NCBI RefSeq assembly: GCF_001613935.1
Contig: NZ_LQCI01000029.1
Location: 1 to 47,364 of the forward strand
Source: Amycolatopsis regifaucium
GTDB lineage: Bacteria > Actinomycetota > Actinomycetes > Mycobacteriales > Pseudonocardiaceae
DNA length: 47,364 nucleotides
Reading direction: 5' to 3'
Both the position numbers and the translations under genes were made by a program. Shown here piece after piece: positions 26,543 to 35,296 of this stretch. Below the pieces are notes generated by a model. The model saw nothing but the letters and a program-made list of their open reading frames with translations, ran no database searches and was not told where the DNA came from. Within the stretch, counting starts at the first letter, position 1, and each line of letters begins with the position of its first letter.

Positions 26543-26834
26543 GTGTCCCGAATCGGTATGCAGATCCAGTATTGAGACGGCGGGCCCCATCAAGAGTCTC
26601 CCCCTGTGCAATCGGTCGCACGTTTTTCATAGTTCTTGATGTACCGGGTCACCTACGCCGCATTCTGGATTCCACTGTGGACGGACAGTACTGAACTGAT
26701 TGTGGGCGTGACAACGTTGGGAAGAAAGAAACACCAACCCGTCCTCGTTCAGGTGCCACTCTACTGCGGATCGTAGCCGGTTGTGCGGCGCGGTGGCAGC
26801 CTTGTGCTGGTGGTCTATGCGCCGTGGGGCCGCC
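26543..26834. other. gap between recombinase 2 and the amine cluster
   Basis: About 290 bp without a supportable gene. A third small recombinase-associated gene would be expected here for a three-gene element, but no frame carries a helix-turn-helix-type sequence. The minus-strand amine genes end just to the right, so a boundary of the mobile segment may lie in this interval. Confidence 0.4.
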
Positions 26835-28217
26835 TCAATCGCCATGATGGAGAAGAGCGCCGCGCGGGACAGCGTCGAATCCCTTGCGCGCGTTTCGTTT
26901 GCTGCCGTTGATCATGTCGTTGAACCTGTCGATGGCCCACGCCGCGCGCACTCCGAGGCGTCCCATGATCAGCGGGACCCGCACGGCCGAACTTCGGTTC
27001 GTCGATCCAGATGGTGTGCAGGTCGTCCGGGGTGATGCCGGTGGCGATCCGGTCCGCGATGAGGGACCCGATGTAGGTGGCCTGGGCGAGCCCGTGGCCG
27101 TTGCACGCGAGGGAGTAGTCGACGTCACCGCCGATCGTGCCGGCGACCGGCAGCCAGGACGAGGTGATCTCGATCCAGCCGCCCCACGCGCGGGCGATCT
27201 CGACGTCCGCCAGCGGCGGGAAGCGCCGCGCGAACGCGCGCGCGAGGTCGGCGACCACCGCCGGGTCGGGACGGCGTTCGGGAAGCGGGTAGCTTGTGGC
27301 GCGCTCGATTCGCCGGACGCCGAACACCATGGTGTTGTGGGACGTGAGGCGGTAGTTCTCCATGATGTTGTGCTGGGTGATGAGGCCGGACCGGCTGGTC
27401 CAGCCGAGTGCGGCGAGACACGCTGGGGCGATCGGCTCGGTCTCCACCTCGGTGCCCCACATTGGTGACGACAGGCGTTTCGGCGTGATGTCCCACTCGC
27501 CCGCGTAGGCGTTCGTGGCCAGTACCACCTTCTCGCCCGAACCATGCCGCCGGGCGTCTCGAGGGTGACACCGCCGTTGCCGCGGGCGATATCGACGACT
27601 TTCGACTGCTCGAGGAGCCGCACCGTCGAGGTGAGCACCGCGCTGCGCAGGCCACGCAGGAACTTCCCGGGGTTCATGATTCCGCCGTGGATCTCGCGCA
27701 TGCCGCCGAGGAAGCCGTGCGGGATGCCCAGTTCGTGGGCCGTGCCCTCCTCGACGTGGGCCCCGGCTCGGCGGAGGGTTTTCGCGATACGACGGGTTCG
27801 CCCCAGCTGGCCGCGCGAGACGGCCGCGAAAACGTTGCCGGTGGCCTCGTAGTCGCAGTCGATGCCGAGGGTCTCGATCAGGCCCTCGACGTGGGCGGCG
27901 GCGTTCTCGGTGAGGCGGAGGATCGCCGGCATGCGCTTGCGGTAGAGCAGGTTCATTAGCTGGATGTCGCCGCCGGGCGCGCTCGCCAGTTGGCCGGCGT
28001 TGCGGGAGCCCGCGCCGTGCCCGCAGAACTCCGCTTCCAGCAGGACTGTGTCGACGCCGTGCTCCGCGAGGCGAAGTGCGGTCGCCATGCCCGCGAGACC
28101 GCCGCCGATGACCGCGACAGAGCAGATGAGGTTCTCCGTCAGCGGCGGTCGGATGTCGGTGGGCGGGTCGACCCATCCGGTGAACGTGGTGTAGGTCGTG
28201 TTCGCGGTGGCGCTCAT
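26835..28217 (-). pseudogene. PuuB-like FAD-dependent amine oxidoreductase with two compensating frameshifts
   Basis: The ATG at 28217 overlaps the stop of the upstream membrane gene (ATGA). The N-terminal FAD motif is intact (SVAVIGGGLAGMATALRLAEHG, about residues 33-54), followed by GAGSRNAGQL. Near 27,540 the frame must shift to read GEKVVLATNAYAGEWD, and it stays in that second frame through the FAD-family C-terminal GGWIEITSSWLPVAGT and GHGLAQATYIG. Near 26,990 it shifts back to read VPLIMGRLGVRAAWAIDRFN to the stop at 26835. The two breaks cancel, so about 460 residues would result if both were repaired. The family (DAO/PuuB) oxidises gamma-glutamylated or free amines to aldehydes, matching the gene cluster. 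Decay or indel errors cannot be separated here. Confidence 0.75.
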
Positions 28218-28918
28218 GCGGTTTCAATTCGGGGGGTGGGGGCGGTGGTGATCGGGTTGAGGCGTGCGTCGACCCGTTTGTTGTGGGCAACGAAGGCCGC
28301 ATACGCCCGGTAGATGACGAGCATCGCCAGGCCCCAGGTGAACAGGGCGAAGATGTAGAACCGGGTGTGGTCGGCGTCGTCGCCGGGGATTCGCCAGAAG
28401 TCGTAGATCGACGCGACGGCCACGTTCAGCGCGGTGGCTCCTGCTACCCACGCGGCGTGAGCACGCTCGCCGACCTTTGCGAGGCGCCACGCGAAAAAGC
28501 ACAGGAAGCCGCAGGTCGCGAGAGCGGTGATCAGGAAGAACACCTTACCCGGCGTGCCGATCTCCTCGGCGAACTCGGAGAGAAGGAACCCGAGAATCGC
28601 GGCCAGGGCGAAGGCACCCACTTCGACGCGGGTCGTGGGCTTGTACCGATGGGTGAGGACCAGTAATCCGAGGACCAGGATCAGGGTGAATCCGATCGAG
28701 CGCGAGAACGCGTCCAGAAAGAAGGCGATGTGGTGTGCCGGGGAGTCGGGGCCGGCTTTGGTGACCCCATAGATCAGGAAATTGATCCCTGACACGCCCA
28801 TGATGATCCATTCTAGGCCGATCAAATAATTGTGATGGTCTCGGATGAACTTCACACCACAGATGAGTCCGACGGCGATCATCCAGATGTCCGCCGCGGC
28901 GAAGAGTACGTCGCGCAT
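28214..28918 (-). CDS. multi-pass membrane protein of the amine cluster
   Basis: The protein has 234 residues. It starts at ATG 28918, seven bases after GGAGG; longer in-frame extensions upstream lack both a site and sensible sequence. About six or seven hydrophobic helices are visible, including DVLFAAADIWMIAVGLICGV, FLDAFSRSIGFTLILVLGLL, VFFLITALATCGFLCFF and FALFTWGLAMLVIYRAY. Charged turns (KFIRDHHNY, HRYKPTTRVE) separate them. It overlaps the PuuB-like gene by four bases and faces away from the monooxygenase across a shared control region. It could be a small transporter or a membrane partner of the oxidase. I recognise no family. Confidence 0.7.
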   Translation of the reverse strand: MRDVLFAAADIWMIAVGLICGVKFIRDHHNYLIGLEWIIMGVSGINFLIYGVTKAGPDSPAHHIAFFLDAFSRSIGFTLILVLGLLVLTHRYKPTTRVEVGAFALAAILGFLLSEFAEEIGTPGKVFFLITALATCGFLCFFAWRLAKVGERAHAAWVAGATALNVAVASIYDFWRIPGDDADHTRFYIFALFTWGLAMLVIYRAYAAFVAHNKRVDARLNPITTAPTPRIETA

Positions 28919-29190
28919 GGCAGCGCCTCCTTGAGTGTGACCGTGATCTCGTGCGGCTCCTACAGTGGCGTTCTCGTAAGGACGGCCGCTACGCCGAGGT
29001 GCAACCAAGTGCGGCGACAGATGCAACACACTGCACCATGACGTGCTGTGAGCTGCGGTTTCAGCAACCAAGTGGTGCACTGTGCACCACGCCTTCGCGC
29101 AGGACGGGGCACCGCGGCGTAGAGCCCGGGCCGCCGTGGCGGGCACCGTGGAATCACACACCGACGTGATCACCACCGAAAGGCCCCACG
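28919..29190. promoter_or_regulatory. divergent control region with palindrome and direct repeats
   Basis: The 272-bp gap separates two divergent operons. It contains the perfect 19-nt palindrome GTGGTGCAC-T-GTGCACCAC at 29072-29090. The 11-mer GCAACCAAGTG occurs twice (29001-29011 and 29064-29074), with a near copy, GCAACACACTG, at 29023-29033. The last repeat runs straight into the palindrome. This density of related half-sites is typical of an operator for a dimeric regulator. The PucR-family protein encoded at the right of the cluster is an obvious candidate. No clear -10/-35 hexamers are visible. Confidence 0.6.
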
Positions 29191-30702
29191 ATGAGCGCAT
29201 CGCAGCACCGGCCCGAGGAATTCGACATCGTCATCATCGGTGCTGGCATTTCCGGCATCGGCGCCGCGCGGTACATCGTCGAGGCTTTTCCCGATAAACG
29301 CGTCGTCGTGCTCGAAGGGCGCGACGACATCGGTGGCACCTGGGACCTGTTCAAGTACCCCGGCATTCGATCCGATTCCGACCTGCACACCTTCGGCTAC
29401 GAGTTCAAGCCCTGGAAGGATCGCGCCGCAATCGCGGAAGCTCCCAAGATCCTGGACTACCTGCGCGAGACGATCGAAGAGAACGATCTGGGCGGGCTCG
29501 TCCGCCTCGGGCACAACGTGCGGCGCGCGGAATGGTCGAGCGCCGACGCGCGCTGGACGATCGACGTGCGCACCGCCGACGGCCACAAGCGTGTCACCGC
29601 CAACTGGATCTTCGCGGGCACCGGGTACTACAGCTACGACGAGGGTTACACCCCGTATTTCGAGGGCCGTGAAGACTTCGCCGGCGACATCATCCACCCG
29701 CAGCACTGGCCCGAGGGCTACGACTACGCGGACAAGAAGGTCGTCGTGATCGGAAGCGGCGCCACCGCCGTGACACTGATCCCGTCACTGCTGACCGGCG
29801 AGGGCGCCGCCGCCCACGTGACCATGCTCCAGCGCACCCCCACCTACGTGCTGCCCTGGCCGAAGGTCGATTTCCTCGCGCTCCTGCTCACTCGGCTCTT
29901 CGGTGAACGCCGCGGCTACGTGATGACCCGGTTCAACAACATCTGGATCGATCGCGGCGTGGTCAAGTCGCTACGCACGTTCCCCCGCCTCGGCCGCGCG
30001 CTCATCCGGCGTATCAACAAGAAGTCGCTGCCCAAGGGCTTCGACGTGGACACCCACTTCAACCCGCCCTACGACCCGTGGGATCAGCGCCTGTGCCTTT
30101 CCCCCGACGGGGACTTCTTCGCCGTACTGCGCGAGGGCAGCGCCTCGATCGTCACCGACCGGATCACGCGTTTCACCGAGTCGGGAATCCAGCTCGAGTC
30201 GGGCGAGCACCTCGACGCCGACGTGATCGTCACCGCGACGGGCCTCAACGTGCGCCTGCTCGGCGGCATCGACCTGGTTGTCGACGGAGAGCCGGTGAAC
30301 CTCGCCGACAGCGTCGTCTACCGCGGCACCCTGCTCTCGGGGATCCCCAACCTCGCCATCGCGATCGGCTACACGACCTCGTCGTGGACGCTGAAGATCG
30401 GCATCCTGTGCCGCTATTTCTGCAAATTGGTCGGGCACATGGACGCCTTCGGCTACGACAGTGTCGTCGTCGAAGCCGATCCCGCGATGGAGACGCGTCC
30501 GGTCATGGACCTCAGTTCGGGCTACGCGCAGCGGGCCCGCGAGACCACTCCGAAGCAGGGCACGGGTATGTGGCAGATGTTGATGTCGTACCCGCAGGAC
30601 GCCAAGCTGCTCCGTGGTCCCTTGCTGGACGACGCGCTGCGGTTCGGCTCCACCACCGACGAAACCGCGCCTGCGGCAGCGCCGGAGTCGATCCGTGCGT
30701 GA
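29191..30702 (+). CDS. Baeyer-Villiger-type flavin monooxygenase (EthA/MymA-like)
   Basis: The protein has 503 residues; ATG 29191 follows AAGG by seven bases. The FAD Rossmann motif GAGISGIG lies at residues 18-25, a second nucleotide-binding motif (VVVIGSGATAVTLIP) near 184-198, and the BVMO fingerprint F-x-G-x-x-x-H-x-x-x-W-P at 163-174 (FAGDIIHPQHWP). EGRDDIGGTWDLFKYPGIR is the conserved FAD/NADPH segment of EthA-like enzymes. It inserts one oxygen of O2 next to a carbonyl using NADPH, making an ester or lactone, and can also oxidise N or S. It heads the plus-strand series and overlaps an alpha/beta hydrolase that could cleave the ester product. The substrate is not evident. Confidence 0.88.
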   Translation: MSASQHRPEEFDIVIIGAGISGIGAARYIVEAFPDKRVVVLEGRDDIGGTWDLFKYPGIRSDSDLHTFGYEFKPWKDRAAIAEAPKILDYLRETIEENDLGGLVRLGHNVRRAEWSSADARWTIDVRTADGHKRVTANWIFAGTGYYSYDEGYTPYFEGREDFAGDIIHPQHWPEGYDYADKKVVVIGSGATAVTLIPSLLTGEGAAAHVTMLQRTPTYVLPWPKVDFLALLLTRLFGERRGYVMTRFNNIWIDRGVVKSLRTFPRLGRALIRRINKKSLPKGFDVDTHFNPPYDPWDQRLCLSPDGDFFAVLREGSASIVTDRITRFTESGIQLESGEHLDADVIVTATGLNVRLLGGIDLVVDGEPVNLADSVVYRGTLLSGIPNLAIAIGYTTSSWTLKIGILCRYFCKLVGHMDAFGYDSVVVEADPAMETRPVMDLSSGYAQRARETTPKQGTGMWQMLMSYPQDAKLLRGPLLDDALRFGSTTDETAPAAAPESIRA

Positions 30703-31594
30703 GGACACCGAGGACCGGTTCGTCACCCTGCCGGGTGGCACGCGTGTCTGCTACCGAATCGACGGAGAGTCCGGGGGCCCGCCGGTTTTGCTCATCGCCG
30801 GCCTCGCCGAGGACCTGACGATGTGGTCCGGGCGGTTCGTCTCCGCGCTCCTCGCAGCCGGCTTTCAGGTGATCCGGATGGACAACCGGGATTGCGGCCG
30901 CTCCACCTACGCGGCCACTCCACCACCGAGCACGCTACGGCAACTGCTCGCCCGGCCCCGCCGGGACGCGTACACGCTGGCCGACATGGCGGCCGATGCC
31001 GCCCAGCTCATCGAACATCTCGGTCTGGGGCCGGCGCACCTCGTCGGGCGGTCGATGGGCGGGATGATCGCGCAGACCGTCGCGGCGCGATACCCCGAAC
31101 TCACTACGTCGCTGACCTCTTTGTACTCCACCACAGGCGATCCGAAAGTCGGCCGGCCGGCCGCGTCGACCATGGCACTGCTCGCCGCCCCGCCGCCGCG
31201 GAACCGGGAACAGGCCGTGCGTGCGCACCTTCGCATGACGGCGCATCTCGCCGGCGCCAAGTTCCCGATCGACGAGGTCGAAGAAACACGTCACGCCGTG
31301 CAGACGTGGAACCGCACGGCAGGCGACGGCGCGGCGGGGACCGCCCGGCAGATCCAGGCCATCCATGCCTCCGGGGACCGGACGACGGAGATCGCCCGCA
31401 TCACGGCCCCGACCCTGGTGATCAACGGCGACCGCGACCTCGCCGTCGCGCCATCCGGCGGTCACGCCACCGCCACCACGATTCCGGATGCACGGCACGT
31501 GGTGATTCCCGGCATGGGGCACCACCTGCCCGACGCGCTCGCTCTCCTCGTCGCCGACCACGTCGTCGGACACCTCGAAAGGACATCAGCATGA
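30695..31594 (+). CDS. alpha/beta-hydrolase, probable ester/lactone hydrolase
   Basis: The protein has 299 residues from GTG 30695, chosen because GGAG lies eight bases upstream and it overlaps the monooxygenase stop by eight bases. Catalytic triad candidates are Ser120 in LVGRSMGGM (G-x-S-x-G elbow), Asp246 in INGDRDLAV and His276 in GMGHHLP. The oxyanion-side segment is LLIAGLAEDLTMW, and RMDNRDCGRS marks the typical HGxP/DxRGxGxS-type strand. In context it most simply hydrolyses the ester or lactone made by the preceding monooxygenase, as in known BVMO-hydrolase pairs. Hydrolysis of another amide or ester in the pathway is possible. Confidence 0.82.
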   Translation: MREDTEDRFVTLPGGTRVCYRIDGESGGPPVLLIAGLAEDLTMWSGRFVSALLAAGFQVIRMDNRDCGRSTYAATPPPSTLRQLLARPRRDAYTLADMAADAAQLIEHLGLGPAHLVGRSMGGMIAQTVAARYPELTTSLTSLYSTTGDPKVGRPAASTMALLAAPPPRNREQAVRAHLRMTAHLAGAKFPIDEVEETRHAVQTWNRTAGDGAAGTARQIQAIHASGDRTTEIARITAPTLVINGDRDLAVAPSGGHATATTIPDARHVVIPGMGHHLPDALALLVADHVVGHLERTSA

Positions 31595-32979
31595 CCGAGC
31601 CAAGCACCACGGACGTCGTCGTCATCGGCGCCGGGGTCTCCGGGTTGACCGCGGCGCGGCGGCTGACACAGGCCGGGCGGTCGGTCGTGGTGATCGAGGC
31701 CGGTGACCGTGTCGGCGGCCGCGCGATGAACCTCGACGTCGCCGACGGTGTGATCACCGAAGGCGGCGGCCAGTGGGTCGGGCCAGGCCAGGACCGGATC
31801 CTCTCGCTGCTGGACGAGCTGGGACTGACAACCTTCAAGACCCACATCGCCGGCGAGTCGATCTACCACCGGCGCGGCCGCTCGAAGCGATATGAAGGCC
31901 TCATCCCACCGCTGAGCCCGCTCGCTCTCGCCGACTTCGCCCAGCTGCAGCTGCGGCTGGAGCGGATGGCGAAAACCGTACCGCTCGACGCCCCGTGGAC
32001 CGCGCGCCGCGCCAGCTCCTGGGACGCCACGACCTTCGGGCGCTGGCTCGACGCGAACGCGATGACCGCAGAGGCCAATGCGATGTTCACGGTCGGCTTC
32101 TCCGTGACCAACGCCGAGGACCCGCACTCCACGTCGCTGCTGGTGCAGCTGGCGCGGATCCGGGGCGCCGGCGGAATCGACCACACCCTCAACATCACCG
32201 GCGGGGCACAGGAATCGCGGGTGGTCGGTGGCACGGTCCGGATCGCGGAGCGTCTGGCCGAGGACCTCGGGGACGCCGTGGTGCTGAACTCGCCCGTCAG
32301 CGAGATCGCGCAAGACGCCGACGGAGTCTCGGTGCGGTCGGCGCGGGCCGACGTCCGCGCGGACCGGGTGATCGTCGCGATGTCGCCCGCCGACGCCGAC
32401 CGCATCCGTGTCCCCTCCGGTCTGCCCACCCGCCGCACGATGCTGCAGCGTCGCTGGAGCGGCGGCGCGGAGAGCAAACTCTTCGCCGTCTACGACCGCC
32501 CGTTCTGGCGTGAGCAGGGCCTGAGTGGCCAGGCGGTCACGGACCTGCCGGTCACTCGGTACGTCGTCGACAATTCCCCGCCGGACGGCAGCGTCGGGAT
32601 CTTGCTGTCCTTCCTCGGCACCGCCGGCGCCGGAAGCGGCCAGCACTGGCCCGACACGATCCTCGACGACCCCGCCGCGAGGCGCTCCGCCTTCCTCGGT
32701 GATCTGACCGTGCTGTTCGGAGCCCAAGCGGCGAACCCGGCCGCCTACTTCGAGAAGGACTGGACGCACGAACCATGGATCAGCGGTTGCGTCGGCTCCC
32801 GCGCCCCTGGATCGCTGACCCAGTACACGGACGCGGATCGCCGGCCGGTCGGGCGGATCCACTGGGCCGGCACGGAAACCGCGACGGTCAATCAGGGCTA
32901 CTTCGACGGCGCGGTCCGTGCAGCGGAGCGCGCCGTCGAAGAGGTGATGGACGTCGGTCTCGTCAGCGTTCCGCGATGA
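31591..32979 (+). CDS. flavin monoamine-oxidase-family amine oxidase
   Basis: The protein has 462 residues; its ATG overlaps the hydrolase stop (ATGA, 31591-31594). The FAD dinucleotide motif is VVVIGAGVSGLTAARRL (about 9-25), followed by EAGDRVGGRAMN, the GG-doublet typical of amine oxidases. EGGGQWVGPGQDRI and the C-terminal HWAGTETATVNQGYFDGAVRAAERA close the FAD site. There is no signal peptide, so it is cytoplasmic. The enzyme removes hydride from an amine, yielding an imine that hydrolyses to aldehyde or ketone, ammonia and H2O2. Close relatives act on putrescine-type, aromatic or cyclohexyl amines. No covalent-FAD cysteine is evident near the C-terminus (AGTE is preceded by IHW), so FAD may be non-covalent. 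Confidence 0.85.
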   Translation: MTEPSTTDVVVIGAGVSGLTAARRLTQAGRSVVVIEAGDRVGGRAMNLDVADGVITEGGGQWVGPGQDRILSLLDELGLTTFKTHIAGESIYHRRGRSKRYEGLIPPLSPLALADFAQLQLRLERMAKTVPLDAPWTARRASSWDATTFGRWLDANAMTAEANAMFTVGFSVTNAEDPHSTSLLVQLARIRGAGGIDHTLNITGGAQESRVVGGTVRIAERLAEDLGDAVVLNSPVSEIAQDADGVSVRSARADVRADRVIVAMSPADADRIRVPSGLPTRRTMLQRRWSGGAESKLFAVYDRPFWREQGLSGQAVTDLPVTRYVVDNSPPDGSVGILLSFLGTAGAGSGQHWPDTILDDPAARRSAFLGDLTVLFGAQAANPAAYFEKDWTHEPWISGCVGSRAPGSLTQYTDADRRPVGRIHWAGTETATVNQGYFDGAVRAAERAVEEVMDVGLVSVPR

Positions 32980-33152
32980 ATCCGTAGGAGATCGACGCGC
33001 CGCCGCCCGCGGGGCGGTACCAGCTCGCTCCCGCCCGAGCACATCGGCACGAGCGCGATCCGTGCCAGTCGCCGGTCCGCGGATACGCGGGCGTCCTCGG
33101 CGATTTCCCGGATCCCGGTCGCGCGTACTCCTGATCGAAGGGAGCAGTTCTC

Positions 33153-34580
33153 ATGAGCCAGCAGCGCAAAGAACGAAAACAGGAGGTCACCGCCGGCCTC
33201 GACCGGACACTGGGCGTCCCGCAGATCGTCTTCATGGTCGTGGCGATGGCCGCGCCACTGACGGTGTTCGCCGGTCTCATCCCGTTGATGCTCGGTTCGG
33301 GGAACGGCATCGGAACGCCGATCGACTTCGTGATCGTCGGAGTCGTGCTCGTGCTGTTCACCGTCGGGTACTCGGCGATGACCCCTGAGGTACGCAACGC
33401 CGGCGCCTTCTATTCCTACATTCAACGCGGCTTCGGCACCGGCATCGGGCTGGGCGCCGCAACGCTCGCCCTGGTCACGTACTCGCTCCTCATTGTCTCC
33501 GTCTCGGCCTACCTCGGGGCCGCCGCGCGCAACGTGATCGAGACCTTCTTCGGCGTCTCGGTGCCCTGGTGGTGCCTCGCGGCCGCCGGGCTCGGGGCCA
33601 TCGGTTACCTGGGATACCGCAACGTCGAGGTCAGCGCGCGAGTGCTCGGCGCGCTGCTCGTCGCGGAGGTCGGGATCGTCGCCGTCGTCGATCTCGCGAT
33701 CGTGCTGCGCGGCGGCGACCACGGCCTGTCGGCACATCCGCTGACTTGGGACGCGTTCACCAGCGGCGCCACGGGTACCGGGATCATGTTCGCCGTCTTC
33801 GGCTTCGTCGGTTTCGAGGCCACTGCCGTTTTCAGATCCGAGGCCAAGGATCCCGACCGTACGATACCGAAGGCCACCTACATCGCGGTCGTCCTGATCG
33901 CGGTGATCTACGCGTTCTCGTCCTGGGCCATGATCAATGGCCTCGGCGTCGCGCGCGCCGTCGAGGCCGCCGCGCACGACCCCGAAGGACTCGCACCCGG
34001 TCTCGCCACCCGCTATCTGTCTCGCGCCGCCCACGATGTCATGCAGGTTCTTCTCGTCACGAGTTTCTTTGCCTGTGTGCTCACAGCGCACAACGTGGTG
34101 GCCCGCTACCTCTTCACCCTCGGCCGCCAGGGCGCGCTGCCGGTCTCGCTCGGCGTGGTGCACCCCGCGCACCGGTCGCCGCACGTGGCCTCGCTGCTGA
34201 CCTCCGGCGTGATCGGCGCGTTGCTCGCGGCCACGGCGATCGCCGGCCTCGAGCCCGTCGTCGAAATCTACGCCTGGTTCGGCGGCGCCGGGACTCTCGG
34301 GCTGATCGTGCTGCTGGCTCTGACCTCCGCGGCGGTCGTCGTGCACTTCCGCAGGGCCGGCACGGCGACCGTGTGGACGGGCACTGTCGCTCCCGCACTC
34401 GCGCTCGGCGCGCTCGGGACGATCCTCGTGCTCGTCATCGGCAACTTCGAGCTCCTGATCGGGTCACGCACCGGGGCGAACGTCTTCCTCGCGGTCGTCG
34501 CCGCGGCGTTCGCCGGCGGCCTCGGCTGGGCGGCGCTGCTGTCCCGCCGCCGGCCCGACATCTACGCCGCCCTCGAATGA
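33153..34580 (+). CDS. APC-family amino acid/amine permease
   Basis: The protein has 475 residues; ATG 33153 follows GGGAG by eight bases and restarts the series after a 173-bp gap. About twelve hydrophobic helices are visible, beginning with IVFMVVAMAAPLTVFAGLIPLML. The conserved APC region FAVFGFVGFEATAVFRSEAKDPDRTIPKA, typical of permease helix 6 and the following loop, lies near residues 210-240. ELLIGSRTGANVFLAVVAAAF lies near the C-terminus. It likely imports the amine substrate by H+ symport, as PuuP does for putrescine. The gap before it contains no gene but could hold an internal promoter. Confidence 0.88.
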   Translation: MSQQRKERKQEVTAGLDRTLGVPQIVFMVVAMAAPLTVFAGLIPLMLGSGNGIGTPIDFVIVGVVLVLFTVGYSAMTPEVRNAGAFYSYIQRGFGTGIGLGAATLALVTYSLLIVSVSAYLGAAARNVIETFFGVSVPWWCLAAAGLGAIGYLGYRNVEVSARVLGALLVAEVGIVAVVDLAIVLRGGDHGLSAHPLTWDAFTSGATGTGIMFAVFGFVGFEATAVFRSEAKDPDRTIPKATYIAVVLIAVIYAFSSWAMINGLGVARAVEAAAHDPEGLAPGLATRYLSRAAHDVMQVLLVTSFFACVLTAHNVVARYLFTLGRQGALPVSLGVVHPAHRSPHVASLLTSGVIGALLAATAIAGLEPVVEIYAWFGGAGTLGLIVLLALTSAAVVVHFRRAGTATVWTGTVAPALALGALGTILVLVIGNFELLIGSRTGANVFLAVVAAAFAGGLGWAALLSRRRPDIYAALE

Positions 34581-34636
34581 CCGCCGCGCCCACGGCCCCA
34601 CCAGCACCACACCTGTCTTCGGAGAAAGGAACGACC

Positions 34637-35296
34637 ATGGCGAAAACCCCGACGCTCTCCCCGGACTCACTGGCCCAGCGTGCGCCGGTCCGGATCGAGA
34701 TCGACGACGATGCCACTCCCCTTGTCCGACTGCTCGGCCGGACCCTGCGCGACGCGGTCCGGATCGGCCACGTTCCCGACGTTCTCGATCGCGGCACCGG
34801 GACGGTTGTCGTCCGCTCGCACAACACCCCGCAGGTCGCCACCGTCATCCTGCGCGACGGCGCGGTAACCGTGACCGGTGGCGTCTCCGCGCCGGCCGAC
34901 GCGACGCTGGTCGTCGACCTCGAAGCCCGCTTCGCGCCCACGCAGGACCCGGACGGTGACGCGGAACTGGCCGACGGGACGCTCCGCGCTCTTCGCCCTC
35001 CGTTGCCCTCGTGGCGCGAAGCCGCCAAACGCTTCTGGGAGATGACCCGCGGCATCCGCGGCATCCCCGACGTCCTCGTCGCGGTCGCGCAGGGACCGGA
35101 CGGCCCCCAGGAGGCCCGGTTCGGCTCGGGCCCGACGACCTACCGCATGGTCGGCACGCCCGACACCCTCGCAGGGGTGTTCACCGGCGCCGACTACCTC
35201 CTCACCTCCCTGGACGCAGACCTACGGGTCCAGGGAACGCTCTCGCAAGTGTCGGTCATGACGGCCGCCTCGTGGAAGGTTCGCTTCGATGTCTGA
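34637..35296 (+). CDS. SCP2-like sterol/lipid-binding domain protein
   Basis: The protein has 219 residues from ATG 34637 with GGAGAAAGGA directly upstream. It shows an N-terminal VRLLGRTLRDAVRIGHVPDV helix. A beta-rich body follows with DAVTVTGG-like and ADATLVVDLEARFAPTQDP stretches, then GTLRALRPPLPSWREAAKRFW and a C-terminal GVFTGADYLLTSLDADLRVQG strand set. This matches the SCP2 fold, a hydrophobic pocket that carries lipids or acyl-CoA. It overlaps the glutamine-synthetase-like gene by eight bases, so the two are translated together. Such a carrier is unexpected in a polyamine pathway and suggests a hydrophobic substrate or intermediate. Confidence 0.7.
   Translation: MAKTPTLSPDSLAQRAPVRIEIDDDATPLVRLLGRTLRDAVRIGHVPDVLDRGTGTVVVRSHNTPQVATVILRDGAVTVTGGVSAPADATLVVDLEARFAPTQDPDGDAELADGTLRALRPPLPSWREAAKRFWEMTRGIRGIPDVLVAVAQGPDGPQEARFGSGPTTYRMVGTPDTLAGVFTGADYLLTSLDADLRVQGTLSQVSVMTAASWKVRFDV

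Noticed and set aside
31462..33042. Reverse frame of 526 codons over the amine oxidase
   Set aside because: Shadow of the MAO-family gene, which has clear FAD motifs in the forward frame.
32963..33152. Possible small reverse gene ending YGFIAER in the gap before the permease
   Set aside because: It lacks a binding site and its frame overlaps the end of the amine oxidase; only the final ~20 residues look protein-like.
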